NCBI GenBank assembly: GCA_024704765.1
Contig: JAKMXF010000096.1
Coordinates: 1 to 25,615 of the forward strand
DNA: 25,615 bases
Source: Oopsacas minuta
Taxonomy: Eukaryota; Porifera; Hexactinellida; Lyssacinosida; Leucopsacidae
Direction of reading: 5' to 3'
The position numbers and the translations under genes were made by a program. This document shows positions 1 through 10,340 of this stretch, piece after piece; position 1 is the first letter of the stretch; each line of letters begins with the position of its first letter. The notes beneath the pieces were generated by a model, which saw nothing but the letters and a program-made list of their open reading frames with translations, was not told the origin of the DNA and made no database searches.

Positions 1-119
1 CCAACATCTGTAGATAAAGGGACAGTTTATATCCATTAATTGTCCCAACATCTGTAGATAAAGGGACAGTTTATATCCATTAAATGTCCCAACATCTGTG
101 AATATTGGGACATTTTATA
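1..119. repeat. 44-bp tandem repeat, about 2.7 copies
   Basis: The motif CCAACATCTG recurs at 1, 45 and 89, an exact 44-bp period. The first two units are nearly identical and the third is diverged and runs into a TA tract. Each unit carries TGTCCC and, about 20 bases on, GGGACA, so the unit holds a short inverted repeat. The array touches the window edge and probably continues upstream. Confidence 0.9.
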
Positions 120-134
120 TATATATATATATAT
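116..134. repeat. (TA)n microsatellite
   Basis: A pure alternating TA run of 19 bases directly follows the last 44-bp unit. It is followed by TCAACCA. Confidence 0.9.
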
Positions 135-1500
135 CAACCAGGATCAACTCTTCCTTTACAACTGTTGTCCGTTGATATGATAAATACAATCGACCATTAG
201 TAGAAATCCTTTTCACTATCTCTGAGTAAATCATTTAAGTTATTAGCTTGGCGTACATAACGTTTTAACCTGTTATTTTGTGTCCATTATACTATTCACC
301 AGATTCATATATTTAAAATTCGTAAGCATTCAAAAAATGAAATTTCAACATTCTACATAGTATGTATTTGAAAAGATGGCAGTATGGCAAAATTGCGATT
401 TTAGGGTAATCGGTACTTACACTGAAGAGATATGTTAAAATGTCATCACATATAGTCAATCGGCTCAGTAGATTTCAAAAATGGCACCAGATTTTTAGTT
501 TCACTTCTGGCAATGGGACTATGACGTATTTTGTGGTATATTGATATATTTAATAATTATGGTTCAAGAATAAATGAGTTCTTAATTTGTCAGTGTTTTA
601 TACCAGCCAGCCCTATTTATTGAAAACATAATGATACTAATCAATTCGAAATACAAATAATTATAAAATGTTATAACGAAAATTAAAATATTACTAAAAT
701 ACATTTCATCCGAATGGCAGTGCCCCATAAACTTAATGTTAAGAAAAGTATAAGTAGACGCCTTCGGTGGGTCAATAAAGTATTGAAATGAAATTAGAAA
801 GTAAACTATGCGAAATGATCAACTAATCAACTCGCAATTATTTGCATTCTAAGATCGGAGAACTAAAATGTAGGTCAAGTAGCTGAAATGTGAGCTGAAA
901 TAGAGCGCTAAAATTGCTTGAGAATGTAAAATTACAAGTTTAAGTTGCTTTTCAAACGAATTAAAATTAATCACTTGATGCAAACGAATACTGACAAATG
1001 CCATTGAATTACTCAAAATTCTGGAATGCTGAAATATTGCAAGGGAATTTGAAAAATACATATTTGCGGTTTTCAGGTTTTAAATTAAAATTTTAGCCTA
1101 AATTTGAGACTTTGGTTAGACATCCTATATGTTCATTGAGTAACTAATAATAGTATGTTTCTAGGTTTGAAATAGTTTAAATTCGATTGCACAGATTAAT
1201 TTTGGTAAATAGCGAAGTCAAATTTTGACCTATCACCCCATAGTTCTACACTGTGGATGATTCATTTGGTCTCACTTCAAATCATATGTTGCAAATACCT
1301 CAAATCTCTGATAACCTTGTTTCCGTAAACATTTTGCTGAATAGATGAAGCCATTTATCACTTATTCCATTAAATATGGAGGTATGACATGACGGTCCTG
1401 GAAATCTTTTCTCTAGCTATACGGAAAGTCGGCCAAACAAACGATTGAAGTGAACACTGTTTTTCATTTGAATTGGCTGCAAACTTCTTCTTGGTGTATA
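135..1500. other. AT-rich stretch, no feature seen
   Basis: Both strands are full of stops. I see no transposon end, tandem repeat, tRNA-like fold or coherent coding frame here. Confidence 0.6.
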
Positions 1501-1507
1501 TCGATAT

Positions 1508-1805
1508 GAGTATTTGAATGCTCCTCTGGAGGGTAATTCCTGTTATAGACTACTGGACCATTTGGATGATATGCCATTTGCTGATAGCTGAGTTATATTC
1601 CTAATTGTGTCATATCTTTAAACAAGTGAAGGATACATGTCTACGCAACGTAAGAAAAACGGGATGGAGGGAAAATATACAAGAATTTAGGGAAGCTTGG
1701 CTAGAAACCAATTTACAGTGGTCCCTAAAATCTCATATTTTGTCTGATCACTACAAAGAATATGTCATCTGTTTTAAGAATACACCTATGCCGTGGAGAA
1801 ATTAG
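1508..1805 (+). pseudogene. Faint coding relic, unknown (possibly transposon-associated) protein
   Basis: Two overlapping plus-strand frames look protein-like rather than random. The first (from 1508) reads EYLNAPLEGNSCYRLLDHLD and stops at a TGA. The second (1605-1805) includes ENIQEFREAWLETNLQWSLK followed by SHILSDHY. Together they loosely recall the C-terminal part of an uncharacterised protein that is repeated in several invertebrate genomes (a GN-C-LL motif, then a segment ending in K-H-x2-x-D/F-H). That resemblance is from memory and weak. A frameshift between the frames and the lack of a continuing frame after 1805 indicate a decayed copy. No start codon, promoter or element end could be identified. 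Confidence 0.27.
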
Positions 1806-2687
1806 TTTAGATTAGAGTGGACAAATGTTTCATTCAAGCATCCAACATGTATGAAATCTTCGATTCAAGACAGGAAAAGAAATCCTATGTATTTTTAACA
1901 TCTATTATATTGAGTAGTTTGGAATGAGACAAAGCTACTAGTTCCACAACAATGTAGGAAAAATTTCATAATTTACCAATTTATAATACCACACCAAATA
2001 TATCTATACCAAATTCTTTGTCTCTGTTCTGTATGTGAAATTTGAGCCCTCGCTAAAATTCCTAATTATAGATCTACTTTCGGTTGAAAAGTTCCATCCA
2101 ATTTCTTGTGCCTTTGAGCTATGGCTTCGAAAACAGTGAAATACAACCGCAGTGTTCGAATTTTCGAATGATGAAATCTTCTATTCGGCAACAACACATA
2201 TCAATGCGGATACCGAATTCATTTTACATGGAAATTCAATATGATAGGGTATTAATTCTAGACTAGTTAGCAGTTGTCGACTTCCTTTTCCAACCTTTTA
2301 CCCTGCACAATTTCCCAATGTTTTCTTTTCAGCGGCATCCATAATGAAGAGTTTATTTAATCACTACAACATAAACCCAACCCAAGAGAACCGAATGCAG
2401 GTCACTTTCGTACTTCGTCCAATCGGAGGCATCATAAAATCAAATGGAACTCAATAATTGAGTTCCATTTCATTCTATCAAAGCCCGCCTTGAATCAGAT
2501 ATTGCCTGTAATATAAATAATTACTTCCGTTAGTTTCTTTGTTTTAAGTTATAGGATTTGGCCTTTCGTCTTCGACTCAGTAACAAAATCCTCATATATT
2601 GCTTGAAGATTGTGCTGAACCCAGTCCATCGGGATATCGATCTCAATCTAAGTTTGTATATTTCTTTAGACGAAAAAACGGCTACAC
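1806..2687. other. Stretch without a gene
   Basis: Only short ORFs without family resemblance occur here. The one notable structure is the palindrome at 2442-2470, annotated separately. Confidence 0.6.
2442..2470. repeat. Perfect 14-bp palindrome with 1-nt centre
   Basis: AAATGGAACTCAAT at 2442-2455 and its exact reverse complement at 2457-2470 are separated by a single A. Three more pairs (2438-2440 with 2472-2474) form beyond one mismatch. No element ends flank it. Confidence 0.9.
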
Positions 2688-2728
2688 CAGTGGTTCTCAA
2701 CCAGGCAATATCCCCCCATTGGGGGATA
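2688..2728. repeat. hAT left TIR plus GC-rich subterminal hairpin
   Basis: The terminal inverted repeat at 2688-2702 is followed after six bases by TATCCCCC (2709-2716), four bases and GGGGGATA (2721-2728), an 8-bp perfect stem. Confidence 0.85.
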
Positions 2729-3164
2729 CATATCCGGAGAGAACAATCTATACCTGGGGAGTGCATAAATAATCTAGTCAGAGGAGGCTCCTCGCTACCC
2801 CTACTTATTTAGTATCTTTGTATTCAATTCATTTCTGTTTTAAAAACCCATTTGTATTATACGTCGATAAAGTTACTACTCAGATATAATTATTGTTAAT
2901 ACTTTGTAAGCCTTACAATGTAAGGGTTCGAAAAGATGGCATGCATCTGACAAATATAAATTGCTTTTGTATGACGATAAATACTATGTATTCGATTGTG
3001 AATACGTTATCGATGTGTGATTCCAATAATGTGAATAATATAGCATCCTATTGATCGATACAATTTTCATTTTACAATCTACATAAATATGACATAGAAC
3101 TGTATCTAAATTAGTTCATTTTCAATCCTATAATTGCAAGACTTTATTATACAATCAGAAGATT

Positions 3165-4942
3165 ATGTCCGAACCAAATGCAAAACGCAGAATTCGACAT
3201 TAAGATCCCTCTTATCTGCAGTTTGGATTCATTTCTAATCCAGACGAATTAAAACCTCTTTGCTTGACCTGCCATGTATGCTTGGTGAATGATTCTATGA
3301 GGCCCCATCATTTAAGAGCGCATCAAATTTCCCAATCATCCCACAGAGGAGGGGCAGCCAATAGAGTACTTTTCGCAGAAAAAGAAAGTCTATTTGAATC
3401 AACAAAAATCTTTTTCTCTCTTCACTCAGTCTACCGATTTGAAATGTTGTACTTTGGCATCCTATGAAGTATCTTTTCTAATCGCAAAGCTTAAAAAACC
3501 TCACACAGATGCAGAAACTCTAATCAAACCTTCACTGTTGGCTTGTGCCAAGCATGTTCTGGGAAGTGCGGCAGCTGAGAAACTAGACAAAATCCCGTTA
3601 TCTAATGATACAGAAAAAAGGAGGATTAGTGAAATTTCACAGAATTTAGAAGATAAATTGGTTTGGCTTATAAAGGATATTCCTATCAGCATTCAATTAG
3701 ATGTGTCAACATTTGGAGCAGAATCTACTCTTATTGTCTGTATGCGTTTCATCGATAACGACCGCATAAAGGAAGAATTGCTTTTCGTTGATTATTTTGA
3801 ATGTCGTTGCACTGGACAAGATATCTTTAAGATGGTTAGATCCTATTTTGACTCACATCATATTGGTTTAAGCCAAGTTATTAGTGTTAGTACAGATGGA
3901 GCTTGAAATATGACTGGTAGAGATACTGGATTCTTGGGATGTTTTAAAAGGGATGTACCGCAGTGCAGCTTTAACCATTGTATGCTTCATAAACAGGCGT
4001 TAGCTGCTAAAAATCTCCAGCCTGAACTTCATGAAACACTTAACCTTGTCATCAAAGTTGTGAACTTTGTCAAATCAAGTCCTTTGAACGAACGTATGCT
4101 AAAAACTATGTGAAGATTCGGAAGCAGAACATGACGTCCTCCTTTTCCACACAGAAGTTCGCTGCTTAGTAGAGGAAAAGCTCTTCAACAAGTATATTCT
4201 ATTTATGATCAGTTATGTGAATTTCTAGATCAGAAACATTTCTTCGAGACAGAAGTTTTCACCGATCTATTTCAAACTGAAATTGGCTTATCATACTGAA
4301 ATCTTCTCTACTATAACCTGAATAATCTTAGGTTGCAAGGAGATGGGATTTTTCTCCAAGCGTCTATAGAAAATGTGACTACATTTCAAAATAAGTTGAA
4401 ATTCTTTCGTTTACGTATACTGGGCAACCAATGGAACATGTTGCCACGTGTAGAAGCTATTCTTCCTCTTTCACCACATCTTGAATTTAAATTTACTCCC
4501 CTTGTCGAAGAAAATTTGATGAATCTAGTTACTGATTTTCCAATCGCTTTTCGGACGTTCCATCAATCCTTAAATACCTGCTAACCCCGATGGATACGTC
4601 ACTGGAAGATATGTAGGACTTAGACGACATCCTAGTAGACGAGTTGTTATATTTACAGACAAATGAGGGGGCAAAAGCTAAATATTCGCGTGCTAAAAAA
4701 CGAAATTCTGGTTTTTAGTGGAGGGGATATCACCAAATCTTTTCAAAACAGCTGAAAGATTGCTTTTACTTCCATTTCCAACAACATATTTTTGTGAGGA
4801 AACGTTTTCTTCAGCAAATATTCTTAGCTCAAAACACCGCAGGCAACTTGACTTCAGGGAAGATTTAAGGGTATCAGCATCAAGTTATAGTCCAGATATT
4901 GAAATATTGACATCTAATAAGCAATTACAAGGTTCGCATTAA
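3165..4942 (+). pseudogene. hAT (ZBED5-like) transposase, multiply broken
   Basis: An RNase H-fold DDE transposase relic. From ATG 3165 the frame reads into a BED-type zinc finger (CLTC, then H-x3-H around SMRPHHLRAH). It continues through KLKKPHTDAETLIKPSLLAC, the PLSND segment, QLDVSTF (first Asp region), VSTDGA/MTGRDTG (second Asp region) and FNHCMLHKQALAAK (C-x2-H insertion motif). After FHTEVR and SRGKALQQVY it ends in the C-terminal dimerisation segment (LLLLPFPTTYFCEETFSSAN). Damage seen: in-frame stops at 3201, 3904 and 4297, and frameshifts near 3390-3470, 4100, 4168 and 4590-4710. The conserved W after HTEVR reads C. The order of domains is complete, so the copy decayed by point lesions rather than deletion. 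No active product is possible. Confidence 0.9.
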
Positions 4943-5038
4943 TTACTGTAAATTTGAATTAAAAAAACTAATTTCAAATTATTTGGGGAGAAGGGGGCTA
5001 AAAGGGAGAGTAGACTTCATGGAGGGAAGGCCAGAAAA

Positions 5039-5053
5039 GGTTGAGAACCACTG
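5039..5053. repeat. hAT right TIR
   Basis: GGTTGAGAACCACTG is the exact reverse complement of the left end at 2688-2702. Further in, near 4950-4980, AATTTGAATTA and TAATTTCAAATT form an imperfect subterminal hairpin. Confidence 0.95.
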
Positions 5054-5389
5054 ATCTAGCTCAATGGTCCACCACTGACTATTTGGAGACCATTGGAATA
5101 TTCTAATCTTGGCCTCTGTATCCTAATTCAGCAACAGATATTTAGGGAATGAAATCCAATATTCTGAGCTCCATAAACAAGAAGAAACTAGGAAGCATTA
5201 TCAGTAAATAATTTGGGTACATAATCACTTGTTAGAACTCTATTTTCGGATTTATACTAAACCTTTGATATTATTCATACTTACCATATTAATTCAATTA
5301 CTGGTATATTGTTTGAATTTTGTATCAGAAATTAGAATATTTCAATTGAATTTGAACTATGAAATACCGCTTCTATACATATAATTACA
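5054..5389. other. Spacer between hAT and minisatellite
   Basis: AT-rich sequence in which I see no gene, element end or repeat. Confidence 0.5.
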
Positions 5390-5745
5390 GCAGGACAACT
5401 CTGGTTGAAATCACGTTGAATATGTGCTAATAGGTGACAATATATGAAGTTGCTTGTTCCATGGTAAAATCAGCGTAAATATGTGCTAATATGTGAAATT
5501 GGGGGAAGAAATGTGCTGCAAGTTGGAATCACCTTGAATATATGCAATCAGATGAAATTGATTGAAAATACTTAATCCATGTCGAAATCACTTGAAGCAC
5601 ATGAAGACATGTGAAAATTAATGAAGAAATCGTTATATGTTTGAATCATGGTGAATATGTGCTGGCATGTGAAAATGTATCAAAGAACATGTACACGTTG
5701 AAATTAACTTGAAGATGTGCTAATAGTTGGGATAGTATGAAATCG
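5390..5745 (+). repeat. 58-bp minisatellite, about 6 units, forward orientation
   Basis: The marker AATCA (AATTA in the last unit) recurs at 5409, 5468, 5527, 5586, 5644 and 5702, spacings of 59, 59, 59, 58 and 58. Each marker is followed by a variant of TTGAATATGTGCTAATAGGT and then a GAAAT/GAAGA block. The consensus is the reverse complement of the long array at 11865-13140. Units are considerably diverged. A possible further degenerate unit lies near 5805-5845. Confidence 0.85.
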
Positions 5746-6386
5746 AATTCCATACCCTGTTTACCCCTATTTGACAAGTGGAAGCCAATCTCTAAAATTA
5801 TTTTGAAATATTCTCAAATGTGTGCAAATATGATAATCTTATGACAAATCAGTGTAGGTATATTGAATAGTATTTATTGACCAAAATAGAATTACAGTCT
5901 ACATCAATAAAAATACAACATTACAGTGTTAATTAATTTACAAGTACTGTGCCAGAACTGATATTATGCATTTATGCCTGATTGTAAACACTACAATCTG
6001 ATTGAACTAAATACAGAGGAATCAAAAAATGAGAAATTATACAAATAGGAAATCTTTCCAATGTCAGGTGCACAACTAGATGTCTCTGCGAGTGTATGTA
6101 CCGAATTTGGAGTATCTCTAAAGGTGTTATCAGGAGAGAGAATACATATATATATATATATCAACCATTTATAACTGAGTCACTATAATATGTAATAGTA
6201 TTTGTCAGTACAGTATAAATGGGATATCGGATTTAACATGTTAGATAAATTTTTGGCAAGTTGTTTTGATTTCTGTTTACTTGATAAACATGATAATAGA
6301 TAGTTAATTAGGTACAACATCTCATAATTTTTGAATCTAAAATAGCATTCCAAAAACCTGTCCTGGAGATCAAACAAACAAACATA
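5746..6386. other. Spacer before Tc1 element A
   Basis: No gene seen. A TA microsatellite occupies 6146-6161 and is annotated separately. Confidence 0.5.
6146..6161. repeat. (TA)n microsatellite
   Basis: A short alternating AT run is followed by the same TCAACCA that follows the run at 116-134. Confidence 0.85.
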
Positions 6387-7696
6387 CAGGGTGGTCCACA
6401 AGTTCTGTCCCATACTTTAATACATAACCATAGATTTTGTGGTAAAGCTAGGTAATTGGTTTTGCGTTTCAAGCTTCTATATAGGCTTATAATTATTCTA
6501 AACTGTTCATCTTAACAGCTCATAGTTTTAGCTAGACAAATTCCTCGATGGAAACGGAAAGGTTGACAATTATCGAATTATATCGAAAAGGGAAAGATCA
6601 AAGTGAAATTTTGAAAATTCTCAATATTCCTAAAACGAGGCGAAAGTTTGTATACCGTACCATTAATAGGTATAAAGATACTGGCAGCGTCTCTGACAAG
6701 CCCAGATCTGGTCGTCCCGCATCTGTAACGACAACAAGGATGAGAAAGATCGCAAGAGGTCGTGTATGGCGAAATCCCAGTCGATCCGTGAGAAAAATGG
6801 CAGCAGAGCTCAAGGTATCTCGTTCTTCCCTCCATAGAATTGTCAAAAGAGACCTGGGTTTATCCACATTTAAAAAACGTAAAGTACACTATCTTTCAAA
6901 GGTAATGAAGGAGAAAAGGCTGAAGAGAAGCAAAGATCTCATTGACCGGTTCGCTATCCAAGGTCTTGATCATGTCTTGTTCTCAGATGAGAAATTATTT
7001 ACGATAGAGGAAGCTTATGATCAACAAAACGACAGAATATTGTCTTCTACAGCGTCTACCATCCCTGAGGAGTACAGATATGTAAAAAGAGTACAGAAAC
7101 CATATTCTGTTATGGTTTGGGCTGGAATATCTACACTTGGCCGGACTCCAATAGTTTTCATCCCAACTGGGGTAAAAATAAATGCTCAAACTTACCAAAA
7201 CCTTGTTCCAAAGCCTATAGTCAAAGATCTTAGCAAGTCGATGTTTAACAATGAACCCTTTTTGTTCCAACAAGACGGTGCCCCTGCTCATACAGCAAAT
7301 ACCACTCAAAGCTGGCTTCACTCCGAAATTCCTGACTATATTTCCAAACAGGAATGCCCCCATCTAATCCGGACCTTAACCCTCTAGACTTCTCAGTTTG
7401 GTCTATATTACAATCAAAGGCTTGTTGTAAATCCCATAAAAATTTGGAGGCCCTGAAGCGATCAATAATACGTGCTTGGAATGAAATCCCCCAGGAAACC
7501 ATGCGAATGGCAGTAGAGGCGGTTCCTTCACGACTTAGGGCTGTAATTAAGAAAAAAGGTGGATATATTGAATAAGCCTAATATATTGTTATCCAAATAA
7601 TGTATACGTTATTGTGTTAAGATTTTAAGTCATTTCAGTTAGTTTTGCCAAAATTATGACCTTTTATCTGTGGGACAGAACTTATGGGCCACCCTG
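6387..7696 (+). mobile_element. Tc1/mariner element A (DD37D), 1310 bp
   Basis: Ends begin CAGGGTGGTCCACAAGTTCT at 6387 and, on the other strand from 7696, CAGGGTGGCCCATAAGTTCT; the 26-bp repeats match at 24 positions. TA dinucleotides at 6385-6386 and 7697-7698 are the expected target duplication. One transposase gene fills most of the interior. The length is identical to element D at 13196-14505 and the ends are related, so the two are members of one family or subfamily pair. Confidence 0.95.
6548..7575 (+). pseudogene. Tc1/mariner DD37D transposase, one frameshift
   Basis: A cut-and-paste transposase of about 342 residues if uninterrupted. The frame from ATG 6548 is open for 279 codons. 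The N-terminal paired-like helix-turn-helix region spans roughly residues 1-105 and contains the GRP-type linker SGRPAS at about 54. The catalytic core shows LFSDEKLF with D147, the SVMVWAGIS strand at 187-195 and FQQDGAPAHTA with D243. A one-base loss in the C run at 7356-7361 (the expected EWPPSNPDLNPLDF) shifts the frame. The remainder continues from 7354 to TAA 7575, giving NPDLNPLDF and the third catalytic Asp 37 residues beyond D243, and ends IKKKGGYIE. No other lesion is visible, so this is the youngest-looking transposase in the window. Confidence 0.93.
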
Positions 7697-7698
7697 TA

Positions 7699-9513
7699 CA
7701 TACAGAAATAATTTCCAATTTTTTTATGTAAATTATTAGTGTGCTTCGCATTCTATGTCGCTTCGTTACTGAAACTATTACCAAATGAGACATTTGTCCT
7801 CGGTCTTTTCTTCAGCAGGGGCGTACTGAAGTAACATAAATGTATTTGTTTAATTTGACTAGTGAAATATTATGCGAGGCATGGATTTGTCCGAATTTGT
7901 AGTATGAATTCGTCCGTATTTTATGTTGTGCATCAGTCCGACTGAAGTAAGGCCTGAATGAAGGAAACAGGAAGTTAGTAGTGAGTAATACCCTTGAGCT
8001 CAGTATAAAGGGATAATGAAAGCCAGAACAAGTACAACGAGAATGCTAGTACCTAATGACAGTAAATCCTATTCTGTGATTTGTAGTGATGAAAATCTTC
8101 TTAATACAAACACTAATGGACAACTAAAATTTGTTGGCATAAACCGGAATTCATATCCACGAGGCTGTGCTGTATGTTGATTAAATCGTCTTGTACATAA
8201 CCTATATTGATAACCCCTATCGGTGTGTATGTATTAATTTGTATTTTGTAAATAGGAAATCAAAATCCTAATTACAATTGGGGGCTGAATGTATGCGCTA
8301 ATTTCGCACTCCACGTAGCTGGAGCAAGCGAATCACGCGAACTTTGATAATTTGATTAATGTAGGCATAAGATCGAAATTGGAGATTTATTTTTGGTCCT
8401 TGACAAGGCTAAGGATAAGAAATTGCCTGGTAGCAAAAATACACTAATATTTAAAAGGCCTTTTGAAGTCTAACATTTCACAGAGAGCCATTTAGTCAGT
8501 ACTGCAAATGACAACCCACCAAACACCCCATTCATCTAGCAAGAAAAATATTTGGTCGTTTTGAAGAGGTAATTGTTCGTTTTCTATACAAATTGTTTCT
8601 TTATGATTGAGTGATCTCTTATCACAAATTGTATAGAAATTATCACATAAATCTGTTCTTCGGACTCTAAAAAGTAAAAGGAGGCATCCAAAGGATAAAG
8701 GGAGTAAATTCATTTACAAAGAGCTAAGGTGATACATAATGTTTCTATAGAGGAACTTTCATTTTGCTTCCGCCGGGACGACACGTTTTACAGTCATTAC
8801 ACTGTTTTCAATTTATCTTACACTGATTTTCAACTAGATTAGCCAAGAGGACTCGTCATATACTTATGGCATATATCAAAATGCAATAAGATCTGAATTA
8901 CTGTATGTTAAGATAGTACATTCATTTTTGTAAGAATAAACACAATGTATCAAGCTACACTTTGTTGCCAAATACACTCCCCTTTGTGTGATTTTAGAAA
9001 GAAATACTTGGATACTGAACAAACAATACTCACATTTCAGAGCTTCATAATGAGTTAACCAATAACTAGGAAAAGGCAACAATCTTACTATTTCAATTTA
9101 CTAAATGTCATGAAGGATTGCAATGAGTCAGAAATGGTTGAAGTAATTTACATATACAATGTTGATTAAACTAAGTTATCAATTGTAATATTTTTAGAGA
9201 AACGAAATAGTAGATATATTGGTAGAATGAACAACAATAGCTTTCAAAAGCTGGATCCTTCGCCATCACTCAGTCCCTATGACTATGTTGAAAACGTCCT
9301 TATGCAACGGTAGATAATATGTATATTAATTTTCTGTATTAAAATATAACATTCGTGCAAACTGTCCACATTTTATACATTGGATTATCAAATACTTGAG
9401 GAAAAGATCCTTAGTTCTTATGCCAATCCGCTCCCGTACAGAATCCAATCCTCAAACATCACACAAGATAGGCCATTTTATTCTCGACCCTTGCTTGATT
9501 GGCTTAGGTCGAA
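7699..9513. other. Long stretch without a recognised gene
   Basis: No coherent coding frame. A GC-richer block at about 8273-8490 holds TTGGGGGCTGAATGTATGCG and a TATTTAAAAGG box near 8448 followed by TTAGTCAGT. This could be a decayed promoter or an LTR fragment, but no matching second copy or CA terminus is seen. An inverted repeat lies at 8581-8639. Confidence 0.5.
8581..8639. repeat. 16-bp inverted repeat (15/16)
   Basis: TTTCTATACAAATTGT at 8581-8596 pairs with ACAAATTGTATAGAAA at 8624-8639, with one mismatch and a 27-base loop. Confidence 0.75.
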
Positions 9514-10078
9514 ATGTGCCCAGTTAGGAATTACATTTATACACCATTGTCATACGCGCTGACATACGTACGTCAGGCCCTCAGAAACATCGTTCATCTT
9601 GCACAAGAACCGATTCAAAAAGATGGAATTGTTATTTTCGTACGGTATCTTTAATTTTAAACGGGACTCAATGTTATCATGAAAAATACCGGCAGAGATA
9701 TGTCCATATATAGTTGTGCAAGGAGCCAGTCTTTTGTCTAGATACTTAGAGAAAAAATTTATGGATTCTTCTGTAGCCAAATACATGATGAAATCTCAAA
9801 TGGATGGTAACACTGTGTGGGCAACAGACATAGAAATCTTTGCTAGTAGTGCTATGCTTGAAGTTGATATTTTTGTTGCTAATGATCAGTCTGAATACGA
9901 TAAACAGCGAAGGGGAAACCAGGTGGTATCGATATCATTCTTCTTGGATGAGTTCTCAAGCACAACTCTACTGACGAATGATGAAGAAGATTTTGAACCA
10001 GTGATTGACTTGATACACAGTCGTACAACCACATATTTTGACACCGACGGTTTAAGTGATACGAATATCATTGAGTAG
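9514..10078 (+). pseudogene. OTU-type cysteine protease (deubiquitinase-like) relic
   Basis: The frame from ATG 9514 (MCPVRNYIYTPLSYALTYVR) leads to QKDG at 9622. One G appears lost from the expected DGNC active-site box. The next frame reads NCYFRTVSLILNGTQCYHEK, with the nucleophile Cys codon at 9630-9632. A second frameshift near 9700-9710 leads into the third frame: YIVVQGASLLSRYLEKKF, then NTVWATDIEIFASSAMLEVD (the conserved W-x-TD-x-EI core of OTU domains). It ends with DFEPVIDL before TAG 10078. OTU proteases normally have His where this copy has Asp (codon 9989-9991), so even the repaired order lacks the catalytic His. OTU domains occur in host deubiquitinases and within several transposon proteins; no transposon ends or partner domains were found here. 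Confidence 0.75.
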
Positions 10079-10340
10079 TGTGTGACCGTCTATACTTTCA
10101 AAATTTCGAATCCTTAATGTATCCGGATGGACAATTGATTATCTTACGAATCTATCGTAATCCATCAAAATAATATCTGGTTTTAGATTATATATTGTTA
10201 TCTTATTTAGTAAAAGTGACAATTTCGAAATAAATGAAGTGAGTAGACATGATGCTATAGATATAACTTTAGAGCAGAACCAAAGCAACCAGGGAAAATG
10301 CATAAATATCGATGTGATAAGAACTACCCGTTGAGTTATA
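10079..10340. other. Spacer, nothing recognised
   Basis: AT-rich, with stops in all frames, directly before the TA target of element C. Confidence 0.5.

Larger units (their letters stand above)
2688..5053 (+). mobile_element. hAT-family DNA transposon, complete ends, inactive
   Basis: The 2366-bp element is bounded by perfect 15-bp terminal inverted repeats, CAGTGGTTCTCAACC at 2688-2702 and its reverse complement at 5039-5053. Ends of this form are typical of ZBED-type hAT elements. It encloses a decayed hAT transposase read in the same direction. The flanking octamers, GGCTACAC and ATCTAGCT, both fit the NNNTANNN pattern of Buster-type target duplications but do not match each other well, so the duplication is either eroded or was lost by rearrangement. 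The 3' subterminal region is G-rich. Confidence 0.9.

Noticed and set aside
2530-2812. Overlapping 78- and 84-codon ORFs across the left end of the hAT
   Set aside because: They span the terminal repeat and flank, overlap each other on opposite strands and match nothing.
2680-5061. 8-bp target duplication of the first hAT (GGCTACAC / ATCTAGCT)
   Set aside because: Only the central CTA agrees; both fit NNNTANNN but this is not a convincing duplication.
6995-7363. 122-codon minus-strand ORF
   Set aside because: It lies antisense to the conserved DDE core of the element A transposase and is a shadow of it.
7810-7830. CAGGGGCGTACTGAAG as a transposon end
   Set aside because: It resembles the GCGTAGCC scraps at 20640 and 21473 only over a few bases, and no partner end is visible.
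8273-8490. Possible solo LTR (GGGGGCTGAATGTATG start, TATTTAAAAGG box, TTAGTCAGT)
   Set aside because: No second copy, no CA terminus, no target duplication and no retroelement coding sequence nearby; kept only as a comment on the stretch.
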